DNA from: an uncultured Bacteroidaceae bacterium
GTDB taxonomy: Bacteria > Bacteroidota > Bacteroidia > Bacteroidales > Bacteroidaceae
Length of the DNA: 54,896 bases
Direction of reading: 5' to 3'
Assembly: GCA_934271655.1 (NCBI GenBank)
Contig: CAKQRW010000016.1
Location: 1 to 54,896 of the forward strand
Notes under the pieces: model-generated
What the model saw: the letters and a program-made list of their open reading frames with translations, nothing else
Told to the model about the DNA's origin: nothing
The model's database searches: none
Program-made: the position numbers and the translations under genes
Shown here: positions 52,121-54,896 of the stretch, piece after piece
Layout: each line of letters opens with the position of its first letter
How positions within the stretch are numbered: position 1 is the first letter of the stretch

Positions 52121-53113
52121 ATGCTGAACGGACACGGAGACGATTTGTATAAGTATCATGATATCAAGATCAACTTCAGTTCTAATGTCTACAACCATTT
52201 CGACCATACAGGACTTTTCGCCTATTTGGCAAAGCGGCTTCCACATGTGGTCAACTACCCCGAGCCTGTGCCCGCCACGCTCGAGGCGGCCTTGGCTACC
52301 GACCTTGGCATCTCACCGGCCCAGGTGATGGCGACCAATGGAGCGACGGAGGCCATCTACCTCATAGCGCAGGCTTTCGGAGGTTCGTCCACACTCATAG
52401 ATCATCCTACATTCTCTGAGTATGCTGATGCCTGCCGGATGCACCGTCACACACTGGATGGCGAGTGTCCGGCTATGCGCTGGCTCTGTAATCCCAACAA
52501 CCCCACAGGTCAGGTGCTGCCAAAGGATAAGGTGATGCGTCTCGTGTCGGAGCATGCCGACGTCACCTTTGTCATTGATGCCAGTTATGCGCCTTTCACA
52601 CAGTCTCCTGTCATGACTGCGGCTGAGGCTGTGCAGTTTCACAACGTGCTCATGCTGCATTCGATGACCAAGGAGTATGCTGTGCCAGGCTTGCGTCTTG
52701 GCTTTGCCACAGGTCATGAGACGCTGCTCCGCAAGGTGAGAAACTGCAGAATGCCGTGGTCGGTCAATCAGTTGGCACAGGATGCTGGACTTTACCTCTT
52801 GGCTCATAAGGATGCCTATCGCCTCGACCTTGACTCGCTGATGTCGGAACGTAGACGTGTGGCCGCATGCCTGTCTGCCATCCCTGGGATAGGGGTGTGC
52901 CCGTCAGACACTCACATGCTCCTCTGCCGCATCTCTGGCGCTACCGCTGCCAGCCTGAAGGACTATCTGGCTCGCCATCATGGAATCCTCATTCGCGATG
53001 CCTCCAACTTTGAAGGGCTCAGTCCATCGCATTTCCGCATAGCAGTGCAGACTCCAGAGGAGAATGATGCTCTGGTGAGTGCCGTCTCGCTCTATTGTGA
53101 AGGGCTTCTTTGA
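52121..53113 (+). CDS. cobD: Threonine-phosphate decarboxylase (CobD, PLP enzyme)
   Basis: This 330-residue fold-type I PLP enzyme makes aminopropanol phosphate for the nucleotide-loop linker. It is HisC-like: INFSSNVYNHFDHTGLFAYL, NGATEAIYLIAQAF, WLCNPNNPTGQVLP, and the PLP Lys in MLHSMTKEYAVPGLRLGFAT. CobD and HisC are close relatives, but position between cobQ and cbiB strongly favours CobD. Its product is used by CbiB, the next gene. Confidence 0.9.
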   Translation: MLNGHGDDLYKYHDIKINFSSNVYNHFDHTGLFAYLAKRLPHVVNYPEPVPATLEAALATDLGISPAQVMATNGATEAIYLIAQAFGGSSTLIDHPTFSEYADACRMHRHTLDGECPAMRWLCNPNNPTGQVLPKDKVMRLVSEHADVTFVIDASYAPFTQSPVMTAAEAVQFHNVLMLHSMTKEYAVPGLRLGFATGHETLLRKVRNCRMPWSVNQLAQDAGLYLLAHKDAYRLDLDSLMSERRRVAACLSAIPGIGVCPSDTHMLLCRISGATAASLKDYLARHHGILIRDASNFEGLSPSHFRIAVQTPEENDALVSAVSLYCEGLL

Positions 53114-53268
53114 TAAAAGCGCAAATGTGTGATAGCTCTACTGTGAAGATGCCAATATCATGCGCTCTGCAACCTCATGGCGACGCTGGAGCCTCGTGAT
53201 GGTTCTGCTAAAAAATGCCTACATGCTTATCAACAAGCAATTTGTAATGTTTATTAAAAATATACCAT

Positions 53269-54294
53269 ATGGAAACAGTCGTTTCAATCCTGACATCCCA
53301 CAGCCTGCTCCTTGTTCTTCTGGCAGGTTGGATTCTTGATGTGCTCTTTGGCGATCCCGCATGCCTGCCTCATCCCATAGTCTACATGGGCAAGTGGATA
53401 AGCTTCTGGGAAAGCCTTCTCAACAAGCACCGCCACAGAAAACTGAAGGGAGCTGTATTCGCTCTCGCAAGCATCGTTCTGGTCTATGATGCGGCTTCTG
53501 CGCTGTGGACTGTGCTTACTGGCACCATGCCCATGCTTTGGTCCAAGACACCAGCGCCTGAGTATTATCGGTCTGTCTTTCTACAAGGGATAGCAGTCAT
53601 TATCTTTTCTCTTCTCACCTTCTTTTGTCTTGCAGGACACACTCTCCGCAAGGAGGTTCGTCTTGTTTTTGAGGCAGCGGACCGCAGTCTTGAGGATGGC
53701 CGCAAGCAGGTGGCACGCATCGTGGGACGTGACACGCAGCAACTGTCTGCTCAGGAGGTGCGCACAGCCGCTCTTGAGACTTTGGCGGAAAACCTCTCCG
53801 ACGGTGTCATAGCCCCTCTCTTCTGGTTTGCCCTGTTGGGAGTGCCTGGCATGCTCGCCTACAAGATGGTCAACACGCTCGACTCCATGATAGGTTACAA
53901 GACACAACGCTACAAGGACTTTGGCTGCTGGGCTGCTCACATAGATGATGTGGCCAATTTTGTGCCTGCCCGTCTCACAGCCATGCTCATTCTTCTGGCC
54001 GACTGCCTTGTCAGCCGCAGCTTCAGACTGCTGCCTGCACGCATGGCTTTCGTGTTGCGTTTCGGCAACAAGCATGCATCGCCCAACAGCGGTTGGCCCG
54101 AGGCTGCGCTCGCCAGCGTGCTCGATTGCCGCTTTGGCGGCACTCACAACTATTTTGGCTCTGCGTTCTATAAGCCGCACATTGGCACCAACCCGCGTCC
54201 GCTCACCACGTCCGACATGCGTCTCAGCCTGCACATCTGCCGCATAGCGGAGCTTCTGGCTGTGATCGCGCTTGTGGCGCTCATGGCTGTATGA
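53269..54294 (+). CDS. cbiB: Adenosylcobinamide-phosphate synthase
   Basis: CbiB attaches aminopropanol phosphate to adenosylcobyric acid at the membrane. The 341-residue polytopic protein shows AGWILDVLFGDPACLPHPIV near the start, TAALETLAENLSDGVIAPLF, LDSMIGYKTQRYKDFGCWAA and SPNSGWPEAALASVL, all family hallmarks. It lies 155 bases after cobD and is the last gene recognised in the window. Confidence 0.95.
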   Translation: METVVSILTSHSLLLVLLAGWILDVLFGDPACLPHPIVYMGKWISFWESLLNKHRHRKLKGAVFALASIVLVYDAASALWTVLTGTMPMLWSKTPAPEYYRSVFLQGIAVIIFSLLTFFCLAGHTLRKEVRLVFEAADRSLEDGRKQVARIVGRDTQQLSAQEVRTAALETLAENLSDGVIAPLFWFALLGVPGMLAYKMVNTLDSMIGYKTQRYKDFGCWAAHIDDVANFVPARLTAMLILLADCLVSRSFRLLPARMAFVLRFGNKHASPNSGWPEAALASVLDCRFGGTHNYFGSAFYKPHIGTNPRPLTTSDMRLSLHICRIAELLAVIALVALMAV

Positions 54295-54437
54295 CCTTGA
54301 CGAAGTGTTTCTTTAGAGTTCATGTAAGTGCTTTATTCGTTGGCTTGCTTCTATTGCTGTTCCTGCACTCATATAGTACATAGAGTTACAAAAGTGATAA
54401 ATGATTCAGTGGTGTGTGGCGGCTTGCCGGCTTGTAC

Positions 54438-54570
54438 GAAGTGACAAAAGTGACAAAAGTGACAGAAGTGCCAAAGTGCCAGAACATAGTAAAACTATAT
54501 AAAATAAGTGATTTTGATGAATTTGACAAGGATATGTCACTTGTCACTTTGTCACTTCTGTCACTTTGAG
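54438..54570. repeat. Inverted pair of AAGTGACA short tandem repeats
   Basis: The left arm (54438-54481) is a run of AAGTGACA/AAGTGCCA units. The right arm (54535-54570) is a run of the complementary TGTCACTT units. RNA from either strand could form a long hairpin with a loop of about 53 bases. It lies 144 bases after cbiB and might help end the cobalamin transcript. The rest of 54295-54896 shows no gene. Confidence 0.75.
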
Positions 54571-54668
54571 CGCAACAAATGAACCTTCTGCGGCAAAAGA
54601 ACAGGAAATACAGTTTTGGCCATATTGCAGACTGTCGTTTCATGAAGGCGTGCCAGGTTAAGTCATTC

Positions 54669-54750
54669 ATAAAGGATGCCTGGGGCTCTTTTATGAAGGA
54701 CGCTCTTTTATGAAGGACGCACCACAAGGGATGAAGGACGAACCACATAG
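54669..54750. repeat. Short ATGAAGGAC direct repeats
   Basis: ATGAAGGAC occurs at 54693, 54710 and 54731, with a related ATAAAGGAT near 54669. Spacing is irregular (24, 17, 21), so this is a looser case than the arrays elsewhere. Confidence 0.5.
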
Positions 54751-54896
54751 ACGAGAAATGATACAGTTGAGTCTTGCAGATGCAAACGTTATGTTTCTTG
54801 TGGGAAAACCTATGACTTTCATGTAGAGAAAGTACGTATTTTTTATAAGTGATTGAGAATGAGATAAGTTTTTATCTCATAAAAAGAAGAGGTTAC

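Noticed and set aside
1..54896. tRNA or rRNA genes in the gaps
   Set aside because: No cloverleaf arms or conserved T-loop sequences were recognised by eye; a covariance search would be needed to be certain.

Overview
The window looks like a chromosomal segment from a Bacteroidota member, most likely Prevotellaceae. The support is gene content (type III glutamine synthetase, class 3 fructose-1,6-bisphosphatase, Na+-pumping oxaloacetate decarboxylase, several TonB-type outer-membrane barrels, secreted proteins with a C-terminal sorting-like tail), -7 boxes of the form TAnnTTTG, and start codons that mostly lack a Shine-Dalgarno sequence. The species cannot be fixed from sequence alone.

Layout. 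0-5.4 kb: GIN-domain lipoprotein (minus), then slyD-aroC-ssb and the Kdo genes kdsA and kdsD (plus). 5.6-12.1 kb (minus): two-component pair, prolyl-tRNA editing protein, a secreted protein and class 3 fbp. 12.4-18.7 kb (plus): glutamine synthetase III, then oadG-oadA-oadB. 19.2-26.4 kb (minus): YolD-like protein, outer-membrane barrel, Y-family DNA polymerase and a large secreted repeat protein. 27.2-30.5 kb (plus): orphan EIIC-type permease, KduI with a signal peptide, ispE. 30.7-54.3 kb (plus): a cobalamin locus of about 23.5 kb that begins with a promoter, a terminator-flanked upstream region and a clear cobalamin riboswitch.

The cobalamin locus joins uptake and synthesis. It encodes two BtuB-like receptors, BtuF, BtuC, an exported CbiK-like chelatase, a PduO-type adenosyltransferase, ring-modifying enzymes as fusions (CobJ-CobH, CbiE-CbiT, CbiG-CobM, CobK-CbiD), amidases (CbiA split in two ORFs, CobQ), and the side-chain and nucleotide-loop enzymes CobD, CbiB, CobU, CobT and CobS. 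No CbiL/CobI and no BtuD ATPase is visible in the window.

The most unusual signal is not a gene. Intergenic DNA at more than a dozen loci carries tandem or echoed repeats whose sequences differ between loci but whose spacing is nearly always 22-24 bp, or 65-66 bp (about three times 22). One array has nine units at exactly 22 bp. Some copies duplicate the 3' end of a gene including its stop codon (glnN, yolD, ssb), and one 23-bp duplication has rewritten the C-terminus of the second CbiA half. A dispersed form of one 22-bp unit also lies next to three copies of a palindromic element of about 120 bp, in the response-regulator stop region, ahead of cobJ, after cobQ, and between the two CbiA halves. 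The other main leads are a KduI that appears to be exported next to a PTS-like permease lacking EIIA/EIIB, and a lipoprotein cobaltochelatase inside the B12 locus.
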